NCBI RefSeq assembly: GCF_918797525.1
Contig: NZ_OU963893.1
Location: 2,108,001-2,172,000 of the forward strand
From: an unidentified bacterial endosymbiont
Lineage (GTDB): Bacteria > Pseudomonadota > Gammaproteobacteria > Enterobacterales > Enterobacteriaceae
Reading direction: 5' to 3'
DNA: 64,000 nt
A program made the translations under genes and the position numbers. Position 1 is the first letter of the stretch. Each line of letters opens with the position of its first letter. The notes beneath the pieces were generated by a model. The model saw only the letters and a list, made by a program, of their open reading frames with translations, did no database searches and was not told the DNA's origin. Positions 32,217-41,660 of the stretch are shown one piece after another.

Positions 32217-33222
32217 CATTGATGAGTGTATTTTTCGCGATCTGGTCCTTCAGCAATCTGCTATCATACAATTGCGAATCATGTACTTCTGTACAATCCA
32301 GGTGTGTGTCGCTGAGGTTTACATGCGTTATAGTAGCCTTGTTAACATGTGTACGTGTAAGGTCTGCACCGCACATATTAATGTCATTAAAATGTGCGTT
32401 ATTTATCTGTGCAAAAGGCAGCCTGGCCGATGTCATATTCACGTCCGTTAATGTGACGTTTTTCATATGCGCCCACTTGAGGTTAGCCTTGGTCAGGTTC
32501 GAATTAATTATCTTTACATTGGTTAATGTTGCGCCCCAGAGAGCGGCATTGCTCAAATCAGACTCAGACAACGTCACATTGACGAGGTTTGCGCTTTTCA
32601 GATTTGCCTCTCTGAGTTTAGCGCGGCTGAAATCAACATTCGTTAATGTGGCTGATTCCAGATTTGCATTGGTCAAATCTGTATCAGTTAAATTGGTAGC
32701 ATTTAATTTTGTACATGTCAGCATGGAATTCTGAAGATTCAGTCCGCTAAGGTTGGCATTTCCAAGGTCGGTAAAGCGCAAATCCAGGCACCTCTCACCC
32801 CAATCACCATTGGTGGTCTTAAAGTGAATATCAAGCTCAGGATTTAATGCTTTAATTTCACTGAACGCCTGAGCGGCAGTAACATATTCCTGAACGCTAC
32901 CCCCTTCCGAGGAATGAATGTCGTTAAGTAATAGCTGACCCTCCCGGCTGACAGTGATGGCGCATTGAGACTCTTTCCCTTCGTCTATCCTGATATCGTA
33001 ATCCTGATACCTGAATTCAATTGGCAGCGCTTGTTCAGACGTCTGACTGGCTTTCCCGATAGCGATTGCCAGAGAATCTTGTTGAGAGCTAAAAGGAGAA
33101 AAAAATTCAGAAAGCTCGCTTTGGAGCTTATTTGCATCGCTACTGAGCTCACTGGCATCATCTATTTTTTCAATATTAGTAGAATATGGCTTTGTGACGT
33201 TATTGACTGGAAGTGCTTTCAT
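32179..33222 (-). CDS. pentapeptide-repeat protein, PipB/PipB2 effector-like
   Basis: A 347-residue protein with two parts. Residues 1-150 are non-repetitive, Ser-rich at first, without a Sec signal peptide. Residues about 153-340 are roughly 37 tandem pentapeptides of the A(N/D)LXX type ([17 protein letters not shown]), which fold as a right-handed quadrilateral beta-helix. The layout, with a globular N-terminus then pentapeptides, resembles the Salmonella type III effectors PipB and PipB2; that is a similarity of form, and secretion is unproven. AGGGA precedes the ATG. Two sampled 60-base lines are about 38% GC against about 53% in btuC, suggesting transfer. No secretion genes or mobile elements adjoin. 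Confidence 0.85.
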   Translation of the reverse strand: MKALPVNNVTKPYSTNIEKIDDASELSSDANKLQSELSEFFSPFSSQQDSLAIAIGKASQTSEQALPIEFRYQDYDIRIDEGKESQCAITVSREGQLLLNDIHSSEGGSVQEYVTAAQAFSEIKALNPELDIHFKTTNGDWGERCLDLRFTDLGNANLSGLNLQNSMLTCTKLNATNLTDTDLTNANLESATLTNVDFSRAKLREANLKSANLVNVTLSESDLSNAALWGATLTNVKIINSNLTKANLKWAHMKNVTLTDVNMTSARLPFAQINNAHFNDINMCGADLTRTHVNKATITHVNLSDTHLDCTEVHDSQLYDSRLLKDQIAKNTLINVTLDDQPLTAAR

Positions 33223-33656
33223 TTTTTTCCCTGAAAATTAGGTGCTGATGGTATCCGTTTTAAAACGCATAGACGTCCACTGAGGGAAAATACGCTTTTT
33301 ACGTCATCCGGTTTTGTTGATTTTCCAAAACCTCTATCAGTGTATTATTCTGCGTTAAGGCGCTGATTTTAATAGTTTAAAATGCGCATGGAAGTCCATT
33401 AGTGTTCCGCCAGCCAGGAAAATGGCATTGTGGCAGTGAAATCATTCTCGTTTATGGTGTGCGAACGAATAACGCTCGCGATCTCTTCTCCGTGTCACAG
33501 GCCAGCAAAAGCTCTGAGAGTTAGCGGGTTATCAGGATAATTTATCTTAATGATATTATTATGGTTTTGTAATTGTGATGGATTTACAATTGAATCTTAC
33601 TACTATTAAAAGCCAAACATCAAACCACGACCGATAAAACAACCTGAGGGAAGATT
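33223..33656. other. AT-rich intergenic region upstream of btuE and the pentapeptide gene
   Basis: These 434 bases contain no credible reading frame. The region is AT-rich and must hold the promoter of the pentapeptide gene (leftward) and probably one for btuED (rightward). A dyad AATTGT, nine bases, ACAATT lies at 33571-33591, overlapping a weak CRP-like TGTGA. No terminal inverted repeats or target duplications were seen. Confidence 0.5.
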
Positions 33657-34208
33657 ATGCAGTCAGATATTCTGAACACCGAAGTGACCACCATTGATGG
33701 CGAGAAAACCACGCTGGAAGGCTATACAGGCAAAGTATTGCTGTTAGTCAATGTGGCGTCTAAATGTGGCCTGACGCCGCAGTACGAGCAACTGGAGAAT
33801 ATTCATAAAGCCTGGGAGAAAGACGGGTTTACAGTCCTCGGCTTCCCGTGCAACCAGTTCCTGGGCCAGGAGCCGGGCAGCGAAGAAGAGATCAAAACCT
33901 TCTGCAGCACGACCTATGGCATAACCTTCCCGCTCTTTAGCAAAATTGATGTCAACGGTGAACATCGCCACCCGCTGTATGCGAAACTGATTGCCGCCGC
34001 GCCGACAGCCGTCGCCCCAGAGGAGAGTGGTTTCTTCGCACGTATGGCGAGCAAGGGGCGGGCGCCGCTCTATCCGGACGACATTTTGTGGAATTTCGAA
34101 AAATTCCTGATTGGCCGTGATGGTCAGGTTGTGCAACGTTTTTCTCCGGATATGACCCCTGAAGACCCAATCGTTATGGAGTCTATTAAGCTGGCGCTGG
34201 CGAAATAA
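33657..34208 (+). CDS. btuE: thioredoxin/glutathione-dependent peroxidase BtuE
   Basis: BtuE is a non-selenium glutathione-peroxidase-family enzyme that reduces peroxides; despite its name it is not needed for B12 transport. The 183 residues equal the E. coli length. The peroxidatic Cys is C37 in [15 protein letters not shown], and conserved Gln and Trp elements ([16 protein letters not shown]) complete the active site. TGAGGGAAG precedes the ATG. Its stop TAA shares a base with the ATG of btuD (coupled). Confidence 0.94.
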   Translation: MQSDILNTEVTTIDGEKTTLEGYTGKVLLLVNVASKCGLTPQYEQLENIHKAWEKDGFTVLGFPCNQFLGQEPGSEEEIKTFCSTTYGITFPLFSKIDVNGEHRHPLYAKLIAAAPTAVAPEESGFFARMASKGRAPLYPDDILWNFEKFLIGRDGQVVQRFSPDMTPEDPIVMESIKLALAK

Positions 34209-34963
34209 TGACAGTGTTGATGCAGCTCGCGGACGTCGCCGTGAAGGGACGCCTTACGCCCGTAACGGCCGCCGTCAATGGCGGCGAAATAGTGCATCTG
34301 GTTGGGCCGAACGGGGCAGGTAAGAGTACGCTATTGGCGCGTATGGCAGGGCTGACCGCAGGGCCGGGCGAGATCAGGTTGCTGGAGCACGCCATGGACG
34401 ACTGGTCGGCCTCATCGCTGGCGCATCGGCGCAGCTATCTGGTTCAGCAGCAGGTTCCACCGTTTGCCATGCCCGTCTGGCACTATCTGCTGCTACATCT
34501 GCATGATAAACAGCGTACGGCGCTGCTCACTGACGTGGCGACGGCTTTAGGGCTGGGCAATAAACTCTCCCGTCCCGCCAGCCAGCTCTCTGGCGGGGAG
34601 TGGCAGCGCGTGCGTCTGGCGGCAGTGATCCTGCAGATCCATCCGGCAGGCAACTCCCAGGGACGTATGCTCATACTCGATGAACCGATGAGCGGTCTGG
34701 ATGTGGCCCAGCAGGCCGCGCTGGATGCCTTGTTAAGTGAACTTACCCGACAGGGTATCGCCGTGGTCATGAGCAGCCATGACCTCAACCACACGCTACG
34801 CCACGCCCATAAAGTATGGCTCCTGGCTGGCGGAAAAATGATTGCCAGCGGCGCGCGTGACAGGGTTTTGACGCCGCCAAACCTGGCCCGCGCGTATAAT
34901 ATGTCGTTTCGCCAGCTCGATATCGAGGGGCATAAAATGCTGATTTCCACCGCTCAGACCTAA
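34208..34963 (+). CDS. btuD: vitamin B12 ABC transporter ATP-binding protein
   Basis: BtuD powers B12 import through BtuC. The 251-residue protein shows Walker [10 protein letters not shown], the Q-loop, signature LSGGEWQRV, Walker [13 protein letters not shown] and the switch His in MSSHDLNHT. It overlaps btuE by one base. In this genome btuC lies upstream but separated by the pentapeptide gene. Confidence 0.95.
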   Translation: MTVLMQLADVAVKGRLTPVTAAVNGGEIVHLVGPNGAGKSTLLARMAGLTAGPGEIRLLEHAMDDWSASSLAHRRSYLVQQQVPPFAMPVWHYLLLHLHDKQRTALLTDVATALGLGNKLSRPASQLSGGEWQRVRLAAVILQIHPAGNSQGRMLILDEPMSGLDVAQQAALDALLSELTRQGIAVVMSSHDLNHTLRHAHKVWLLAGGKMIASGARDRVLTPPNLARAYNMSFRQLDIEGHKMLISTAQT

Positions 34964-35037
34964 CCGTTTCTTGCCTGTTTGCACATTTGCACGCTAAATT
35001 ACGAAAACTATAAATAAAGCAGAGGATTCGTCTGGAA

Positions 35038-35502
35038 ATGCGATTCTGTTTTCTCCTGGTGGCCGCGTTATTTCTTGCAGGATGCAGCAGCCACCGTGCC
35101 CCGCCGCCTGATGCGCGGCTTTCAGATTCAATCACGGTCATTGCCAGCCTGAACGATCAGCTGAGCACCTGGCGTGGCACGCCTTACCACTACGGTGGGA
35201 TGAGCCGCCGTGGTGTGGATTGTTCCGGCTTTGTCCTGATGACCTTCCGCGATAAGTTTGATTTACAGCTCCCGCGTGAAACACGCAAACAGGCTGAGAT
35301 AGGGACTGAAATCGATAAAGATGAATTATTGCCCGGCGATCTGGTCTTTTTCAAAACCGGATCCGGGGAGAGTGGTCTACACGTGGGCATTTATGACACC
35401 GATAACCAGTTTATTCACGCCTCGACCAGCCGTGGCGTGATGCGCTCTTCGCTGGATAATGTGTACTGGCGTAAAAATTTCTGGCAGGCGCGCCGCATTT
35501 AG
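35038..35502 (+). CDS. nlpC: NlpC/P60-family lipoprotein
   Basis: NlpC is a lipoprotein with an NlpC/P60 cysteine-peptidase domain, the family that cuts peptidoglycan peptides. The 154-residue product has a lipobox LAGC with C16 lipidated. The catalytic triad is visible as C62 (VDCSGF), H115 (LHVGIY) and H127 (FIHAS). The length equals E. coli NlpC. Confidence 0.93.
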   Translation: MRFCFLLVAALFLAGCSSHRAPPPDARLSDSITVIASLNDQLSTWRGTPYHYGGMSRRGVDCSGFVLMTFRDKFDLQLPRETRKQAEIGTEIDKDELLPGDLVFFKTGSGESGLHVGIYDTDNQFIHASTSRGVMRSSLDNVYWRKNFWQARRI

Positions 35503-35791
35503 GGCCTTCAAACACATCGCTTATGTGGCACAGGGACAATTACGCCATGCCGTTTTAAAATTAAGATGATTAAAGTTAAATTTCTGACGAATTAGATCCG
35601 TCTGTATGTGTCTGTTTTATCTAAAACTGGCTATTAATCATCAACCAGGATAAGATTAATTAGGATTCAGGGATAAATCTGAAAGTTAATACGGAACGAA
35701 TGAAATTAATCTTATTAAAATCAAGACTGTGGAATTGTGTCAGCAATTGCTCCAGGATGTCCTCTCTCATCTTTAATGCGGGGCGAGTGCA
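35503..35791. other. intergenic region between nlpC and ydiV
   Basis: AT-rich 289-base gap without a supported gene or clear terminator; it presumably holds the ydiV promoter. Confidence 0.4.
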
Positions 35792-36505
35792 ATGATTATT
35801 ACGCTAGATAATGCCTACCAGTCTGAATTTTTGCTCCAGCCTGCGCGAAATAGCGCCGGTGAGCTAAAAGGTTTAGAGCTGTCGGTTAACTTTACTGGCG
35901 TTGGGTCCGACGTGAGGATCCCGACCGATCTGGTTATCCCGCGCCTGACACCTGCAGAAGAACTTTTACTCTTTCATGAGAAATTGCAATTGCTCGACAC
36001 CTGCAAATTGTTCTTTATTCAGCACCAGCTCATTGCGTGGATCAATATCACCCCCGTTATTACTGAGTATTTATTAACGAAAGGGAACGCTGTTTCATTA
36101 CTGGAGCGTTATCCCTTCGTGGAGTTAACCGTTAATGAGAGTTATCCTGGTTTAAATAATGGAAAAGACGATCTGCATTTGGCGAGAATGGCAATCCATT
36201 TTCCATTAGTATTAGCCAATGCTGGGGCGGGCGGAGCTTCGCTCAAAGCCGTTTATGATGGTTTGTTTAAACGCGTAATACTGGACAAAGGTTTTATCCA
36301 GCAGCGTGCCTGCGAACTCTCTTTTGAGCCATTTTTGCGCGCCATTCTTTGGCAAATTTCCCCGCATTGCCAGTCAGTCATTGTCTCCGGGATAGACGAC
36401 CACGGCCTGTTACAGCGCGTGATACCCTTTAACGTTGGCGCCATGCAGGGGGCGCTGTGGCCAGCCGTCCCTGCAGAACACGTCACCACTCTGGTTCAGG
36501 GATAA
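35792..36505 (+). CDS. ydiV: EAL-like anti-FlhD4C2 factor
   Basis: YdiV (RflP) is a degenerate EAL-domain protein that does not cleave cyclic di-GMP but binds FlhD and targets FlhD4C2 away from DNA and to ClpXP, repressing motility when nutrients are poor. The 237 residues equal E. coli YdiV. The EAL signature is replaced by GLELSV near residues 27-32 and catalytic metal residues are absent, as in the family. It ends 61 bases before selO. Confidence 0.9.
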   Translation: MIITLDNAYQSEFLLQPARNSAGELKGLELSVNFTGVGSDVRIPTDLVIPRLTPAEELLLFHEKLQLLDTCKLFFIQHQLIAWINITPVITEYLLTKGNAVSLLERYPFVELTVNESYPGLNNGKDDLHLARMAIHFPLVLANAGAGGASLKAVYDGLFKRVILDKGFIQQRACELSFEPFLRAILWQISPHCQSVIVSGIDDHGLLQRVIPFNVGAMQGALWPAVPAEHVTTLVQG

Positions 36506-36566
36506 CCCTTGCTTTCGCCCGTGTTTAAGTTTAGCTAAACCCTCTACACTAAAAGCAGGAGGACAT

Positions 36567-38009
36567 ATGACCCTGTCTTTTACTGCACATTGGCATGACG
36601 AGTTGCCCGGCTTTTATTCCGCCCTTAAGCCCACACCGTTGCAAAATACCCGTCTTATCTGGCACAACGCATCGCTGGCAGATGAACTGGCGATCCCTCC
36701 TGACCTGTTCCACCCCTCTGAGGGGGCGGGCGTCTGGGGCGGCGAAACGCTTCTTGAAGGCATGAAGCCCCTGGCTCAGGTCTACAGTGGACACCAGTTT
36801 GGCGTCTGGGCGGGACAGTTGGGTGACGGGAGAGGGATCCTGCTTGGCGAACAACAGCTATCCAACGGCGAAACGGTAGACTGGCATCTGAAAGGGGCGG
36901 GCCTGACGCCCTATTCACGCATGGGCGATGGTCGTGCGGTACTGCGTTCAACCCTGCGTGAATGCCTGGCCTCGGAAGCCATGCATGCGCTGGGTATCCC
37001 CACCACGCGGGCGCTGTCTATTGTCACCAGCGACACCCCGGTGGCCCGGGAAACCATCGAGAAGGGGGCGATGCTGATGCGTATTGCGCAAAGCCACCTT
37101 CGTTTTGGCCATTTTGAGCACTTTTACTATCGTCGGCAGCCGGAAAACGTTCGCCTGCTTGCCGATTACGCCATACGCCGTCACTGGCCGCACCTGCAGC
37201 ATGAGGCGGATAAATATCGCCTCTGGTTCGGCGATATTGTCGCCCGTACCGCGGCGACGATCGCCCGCTGGCAGACCGTAGGTTTTGCGCATGGGGTGAT
37301 GAATACGGACAACATGTCTATTCTGGGGCTGACTTTCGATTATGGCCCGTACGGCTTCCTGGATGATTACCAGCCGGGTTATATCTGCAACCATTCGGAT
37401 TACCAGGGACGCTACCGTTTTGACAACCAACCCGCCGTCGGGTTGTGGAACCTGCAGCGTCTGGCGCAAAGCCTGTCGCCATTCATTGACGTTGACGGCC
37501 TGAATGATGCGCTGGACGATTACCAGACGGTCTTGCTGCGAGAGTATGGTGCGCTGATGCGTAACAAGCTTGGACTCTTCACCCAGGAGAAAGGCGATAA
37601 TGAACTTCTCAACGCCTTGTTCGCGCTGATGGCGCATGAAGGAAGCGATTATACGCGCACCCTCAGGATACTCAGCCAGACGGAGCAGCAGAGTAGTGCG
37701 TCACCGCTGCGGGATGCGTTTATTGACAGACAGGGCTTTGATGACTGGTTCGCGGTTTATCGTACGCGGTTGCAGCATGAACAGGTTGATGATGTCACCC
37801 GTCAGGCCCACATGAAAGCGGCAAACCCGGCAATGGTGCTGCGTAACTGGCTGGCCCAGCGAGCGATTGAACAGGCAGAGCAGGGGGAATACGCCGAGTT
37901 ACACCGTCTGTACGCGGCGTTGCGCACCCCCTTTGCCGACCGGGAGGATGATTACGTCAGCCGCCCACCGGACTGGGGCAAACGGCTGGAAGTGAGCTGC
38001 TCCAGCTAA
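36567..38009 (+). CDS. selO: protein adenylyltransferase SelO
   Basis: SelO is a pseudokinase-fold enzyme that transfers AMP to hydroxyl side chains of redox-related proteins. The 480-residue product (E. coli YdiU 478) keeps the conserved core including [20 protein letters not shown], the kinase-like catalytic and metal-binding loop. The C-terminus ends EVSCSS, with Cys where eukaryotic SelO has selenocysteine, the usual bacterial form. CAGGAGGAC precedes ATG 36567; an upstream in-frame ATG at 36435 overlaps ydiV and is not used. Its last four bases overlap the hmuV stop. Confidence 0.94.
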   Translation: MTLSFTAHWHDELPGFYSALKPTPLQNTRLIWHNASLADELAIPPDLFHPSEGAGVWGGETLLEGMKPLAQVYSGHQFGVWAGQLGDGRGILLGEQQLSNGETVDWHLKGAGLTPYSRMGDGRAVLRSTLRECLASEAMHALGIPTTRALSIVTSDTPVARETIEKGAMLMRIAQSHLRFGHFEHFYYRRQPENVRLLADYAIRRHWPHLQHEADKYRLWFGDIVARTAATIARWQTVGFAHGVMNTDNMSILGLTFDYGPYGFLDDYQPGYICNHSDYQGRYRFDNQPAVGLWNLQRLAQSLSPFIDVDGLNDALDDYQTVLLREYGALMRNKLGLFTQEKGDNELLNALFALMAHEGSDYTRTLRILSQTEQQSSASPLRDAFIDRQGFDDWFAVYRTRLQHEQVDDVTRQAHMKAANPAMVLRNWLAQRAIEQAEQGEYAELHRLYAALRTPFADREDDYVSRPPDWGKRLEVSCSS

Positions 38010-38785
38010 GGCGCAAGAAACACCTGAGGTGCGGCGTGAGCCGGATGCCTGCCGACATGAACTTGCGCGCCATACCAGTGCGCCAGCGTATCGGCCTGCA
38101 AAACGGCTTCCGGCGTACCCCGGGAGACTATCTTGCCGTTATGCAATAACATTATCCGCTCCGCCCACAGCGCCGCCAGGTTGAGATCGTGCAGCACCAC
38201 GCAGACATGAAGCTGTCCTTGAGCGGTCAACGATTTCAGCAGGCGCAGCACATGCTGCTGGTGGTAGAGATCCAGCGCCGAGGTTGGTTCATCAAGAAAC
38301 AGCCAGCCGCGCGGCGCGCCTTCAGACCACAGCTGCGCCAGCGCGCGGGCAAGCTGAACCCGCTGTTGTTCCCCGCCCGACAGCGCCGCAAACTGTCGTC
38401 CTGCAAGCGCTAAACAGCCGGTGAGATGCATCACCTCCTTAACCACCGCCGTTTCCGGGGTGCGCGTCCAGGGGGCTCGCCCCATCCCGATAACCGCCTC
38501 CACCGGCCAGTCAAAACCGAGCTGCGCGCTCTGGCGCATGACAGCCCGGCGACGCGAGAGCCTCTGCGGATCCCATGCGTCGAGAGGTTTACCCGCCAGA
38601 ATGCAGCACCCGCTTGCCGGTTTGAGATAGCCCGTCAGTAGCCGTAATAATGTCGATTTCCCGGCACCGTTGGGGCCAATCAAGGCCACCAGTTCTCCCT
38701 GCGATAATGACAGGGAAACATCGTTGATAAGCGTGCGTTGTCCTGCCTGAAAAACGATATTTTCCGCACAGTAGCGTTCAGCCAT
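38006..38785 (-). CDS. hmuV: haemin ABC transporter ATP-binding protein
   Basis: HmuV drives haem import through HmuU. The 259-residue protein has Walker [10 protein letters not shown], signature [15 protein letters not shown], Walker [14 protein letters not shown] and the His switch in VVLHDLN. It is the last gene of hemP-hmuRSTUV and overlaps hmuU by 8 bases. E. coli K-12 lacks the hmu genes at this site. Confidence 0.93.
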   Translation of the reverse strand: MAERYCAENIVFQAGQRTLINDVSLSLSQGELVALIGPNGAGKSTLLRLLTGYLKPASGCCILAGKPLDAWDPQRLSRRRAVMRQSAQLGFDWPVEAVIGMGRAPWTRTPETAVVKEVMHLTGCLALAGRQFAALSGGEQQRVQLARALAQLWSEGAPRGWLFLDEPTSALDLYHQQHVLRLLKSLTAQGQLHVCVVLHDLNLAALWAERIMLLHNGKIVSRGTPEAVLQADTLAHWYGAQVHVGRHPAHAAPQVFLAP

Positions 38786-39770
38786 GCTGCCCTCCAGGGC
38801 GAAAGATCAACCACAGGAACCAGGGCGCACCGAGAATGCTGGTTAACAAGCCTACCGGCATTTCTGCCGGAGCGACCAGCGTGCGCGCCAGCGTGTCGGC
38901 CACCAGCAGTAACGACGCGCCTGTTAGAACCGAACCCGGGATCACGGCCCGGTGATCGGCACCCAACCACATACGTACCAGATGCGGCACCACAAGGCCG
39001 ACAAAGCCGATAACGCCGCTGACGGCCACCGCCGCGGCGACCAGCAACGCGCTGCACAACAGCAGAATTCGCTGCACAACCGCAACATCAACCCCGAGAT
39101 AGTGCGCCTCCTCATCACCCAACTGCAGCAAATTGAGCGCGCTGGCCAACCGCCAGATGAGCAGTACGCTGGGCGCCATCAACGAGGTGACGGCTAACAG
39201 CGTAGACCACTGCGCCTGGCCCAGGCTGCCCATCCCCCACAGCGAAAGCTGACGCAGTTGCGCATCATTACTGAGCCACGAGAGCATGCCAACCGCGGCG
39301 CCACATAAGGCGTTGATGGCGATACCCACCAGCAACAGGCGCGACAGAGAACTGTCACGCTGCTGGCTGAGTATAAAAATGGCGAATGTGGCAACCAGCG
39401 CGCCAATAAACGCGGCAAGCATCGGGGCGTAGAGCATCACCAGCGCGGGCAGTGAAAGCGGGATAACCACCCACAGCGCGACGGCCAGCGCCGCGCCGCT
39501 GCTGATCCCGAGCAATCCCGGGTCGGCCAGCGGATTACGAAACAGTCCCTGCATCACGCAACCTGCTAAAGCCAGTGACCCGCCGATAACCAGCGCCAAC
39601 AGCACCCGCGGCAAACGAATAGTGAGCCAGATTTGACGAAGCGCCGCATCCGTGCCATCCCATAGCAGGCTGACCGGCAGGCGCAACGCGCCAAAACCGG
39701 TAGCCGTTAACGTCATCACGGTGAGCAGAGCGGACAGCATCCACAGAGAAAGACGGGTACGTTGAGCCAT
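38778..39770 (-). CDS. hmuU: haemin ABC transporter permease
   Basis: HmuU is a FecCD/BtuC-family permease with about ten membrane segments forming the haem channel. The 330-residue protein contains the family motif [19 protein letters not shown] and a later [12 protein letters not shown] coupling region. It overlaps hmuT by one base at its start and hmuV by eight at its end, indicating tight coupling. Confidence 0.93.
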   Translation of the reverse strand: MAQRTRLSLWMLSALLTVMTLTATGFGALRLPVSLLWDGTDAALRQIWLTIRLPRVLLALVIGGSLALAGCVMQGLFRNPLADPGLLGISSGAALAVALWVVIPLSLPALVMLYAPMLAAFIGALVATFAIFILSQQRDSSLSRLLLVGIAINALCGAAVGMLSWLSNDAQLRQLSLWGMGSLGQAQWSTLLAVTSLMAPSVLLIWRLASALNLLQLGDEEAHYLGVDVAVVQRILLLCSALLVAAAVAVSGVIGFVGLVVPHLVRMWLGADHRAVIPGSVLTGASLLLVADTLARTLVAPAEMPVGLLTSILGAPWFLWLIFRPGGQHG

Positions 39771-40591
39771 CAGGGCAGTTGCTCCGCTTTGGCGCGTAGC
39801 TGCTGAATAGCTTCTGGCGTACGCACGCTAAAGCCCAGCAGCGCCATATCGTCTATCGCCAGCATCTGCTTGTGGCGACCCGCTGGCGTTTGCGCCAGAC
39901 CGGGCAGCGACCACAGATTCTCTTCTCCGCCCAGCGCCGTTACGCCGTCCTGGGCTATTACCACCAGATCGGGCTGGCTGGCAATCACGCCTTCCTGCGA
40001 CAGCGGCTGATAGCGGATAAATCCCTGCATTGCATTCTGCAGCCCGGCTGCACGAATGGCGGCATCTGCCCCCGTCTGTTGTCCGGCAGCCATGGCGGTC
40101 ATCCCGCCGTGATTGAGGATAAACAGTACTCGCTTATTGAGCGGCGTCGAGGGGAGCGTTGCAAGTGCCTCACGCAGCGTCTGGCGGAGGGCTTCACCCT
40201 GCGACTGCTGGTGGATAGCTTCGGCAATCACCCGGATCTTTTCGTCAATCACGCTCAGATCGTGGCTGCCGGGAACGGTGACGACGTTGACATGGCTTTG
40301 CTCGACCTGTTTTAACGCCAGGGTCGGTTGTGCCTGGGCGCTCGCCAGCACCAGCGTCGGGCGAACGGATAAAATCCCTTCCGCGCTGAGCTGGCGCAAA
40401 TATCCCACATCCGGCAGGTCGTTCGCCGCCGGCGGCCACTGGCTGGTACTGTCGCGCGCCACCAGCGAGCCCTGGGCGCCAAGGGCATAGACAATCTCGG
40501 TCACGTCACCGCCGAGGGTGATAATTTTCTCCTGCGCGGAGGCAAAGGCCAGCAGAGGCAGAGCGCTGAGCAGGACAACCCATTTTTTCAT
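39770..40591 (-). CDS. hmuT: haemin-binding periplasmic protein
   Basis: HmuT is the periplasmic haem receptor feeding HmuUV. The 273-residue protein has a signal peptide (about residues 1-19, MKKWVVLLSALPLLAFASA) and a TroA/BtuF-type two-lobe fold (GDVTEIVYALG near the start of the mature protein). Its ATG overlaps the hmuS stop by four bases (ATGA). Confidence 0.93.
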   Translation of the reverse strand: MKKWVVLLSALPLLAFASAQEKIITLGGDVTEIVYALGAQGSLVARDSTSQWPPAANDLPDVGYLRQLSAEGILSVRPTLVLASAQAQPTLALKQVEQSHVNVVTVPGSHDLSVIDEKIRVIAEAIHQQSQGEALRQTLREALATLPSTPLNKRVLFILNHGGMTAMAAGQQTGADAAIRAAGLQNAMQGFIRYQPLSQEGVIASQPDLVVIAQDGVTALGGEENLWSLPGLAQTPAGRHKQMLAIDDMALLGFSVRTPEAIQQLRAKAEQLP

Positions 40592-41616
40592 GCCGCCAGC
40601 CCTTTTGGCGTCAGGGCATCAATCTGGCTGCGCCACTGGCTCTGCTCCGGTTCACCTTCAGTACGCTGTCCGTACAGCTGGGCGATTTGCGTGCCGTCGG
40701 CGGCAAACAGCTCCAGGCTGGTAACGTGACCGTCGGCGGTTGGCTTACGCGTCACCCAGGTTTCGGCAATCGTCTCTTCCAGCAGATGCAGCGTAAACGT
40801 CGGGTTGAAGATGTTGAGCCAGCCCTTCATCGGCGCCAGTTTCTTCACTGCGCCGGTGAAAATCTGCACGCAGCCACGGTTGCCCACAAAAACCATGATC
40901 TCGTTGCCATCCCGGCGCGCGGTTTCCAGCAGTTGTTTCAGCGCGCTGTTTTCAACCTTGCAGGCAAGATCGTCGCCGACCAGACGAAACGCCTGCTGGC
41001 GGCTCAGATTATGACGTTTAAGCAGGCCAAAGAACTGATGCACGTCGGTCATGGCGCGCCACTCTTTATCGACCAGCGAGCCGTCGACGTTTTCAGCATG
41101 AGAGGGCGTGTCCGCAGCCTTCAGCGCCAGCGGTGGGTTATCGGCTAAGAGAAAGCGGGTCAGCACCTCGCCCCAGGCAGAGACGTCGGTGTTATCTGTG
41201 GTGTAAACCTTCAGCAGGGCATCACCCTGGTGGTCAAAGAACTGAATACTTTGACGCGCGCCGCGCGCGGTCGTTTCGCTGAGATGGAAAACGCTGGCCC
41301 ACTGGTTCAGGAACAGGCGTAGATCCAGCCCCCGCGGGTTCAACACCAGCCCGGCGTGACCGTTAAGGTGCTGATGGGTAAAGGTGCCAACCTGTTCGTG
41401 AACCGCGTATTCATTGCGGCAGATGCATTTGGTTTCACCCACGGCTTCCAGGGCGCCTAAAATCGCGCGGATGTCGCCTTGCAGTCGCCACGCATCGTGG
41501 CCGACGCGCGCGAAGGTCAGTTCTGCTTCGCTGATGTTCATCAGGCCAGCGATGTCACGCGCATACTTCCCCGGGTGGTGTTCTTTTAGTTCAAGCCAGC
41601 GTGTGTAGTGATTCAT
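40588..41616 (-). CDS. hmuS: haem-degrading/haem utilisation protein HmuS
   Basis: HmuS/ChuS-type proteins are cytosolic haem-binding enzymes that break open haem or traffic it. The 342-residue product has the family's two structurally repeated halves. I use ATG 41616 (MNHYTRWLELKEHHPGKYA), which has AAGGATGAG upstream and gives the usual family length; an in-frame ATG 51 bases upstream overlaps the hmuR end region. It follows hmuR after a gap with a hairpin. Confidence 0.92.
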   Translation of the reverse strand: MNHYTRWLELKEHHPGKYARDIAGLMNISEAELTFARVGHDAWRLQGDIRAILGALEAVGETKCICRNEYAVHEQVGTFTHQHLNGHAGLVLNPRGLDLRLFLNQWASVFHLSETTARGARQSIQFFDHQGDALLKVYTTDNTDVSAWGEVLTRFLLADNPPLALKAADTPSHAENVDGSLVDKEWRAMTDVHQFFGLLKRHNLSRQQAFRLVGDDLACKVENSALKQLLETARRDGNEIMVFVGNRGCVQIFTGAVKKLAPMKGWLNIFNPTFTLHLLEETIAETWVTRKPTADGHVTSLELFAADGTQIAQLYGQRTEGEPEQSQWRSQIDALTPKGLAA

Positions 41617-41636
41617 AATCTCATCCTTTTGAATAT

Positions 41637-41654
41637 GCCCCGGCAAAGCGGGGC
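41637..41654 (-). other. intercistronic hairpin between hmuR and hmuS
   Basis: GCCCCG and CGGGGC form a 6-bp stem with a 6-nt loop. There is no T-run, so it more likely tunes mRNA stability or partial termination between the receptor and downstream genes. Confidence 0.5.
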
Positions 41655-41660
41655 GAGGGG

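Noticed and set aside
33571..33591. AATTGT/ACAATT dyad as a mobile-element end
   Set aside because: It is short, AT-rich and has no partner at the other end of the pentapeptide gene.
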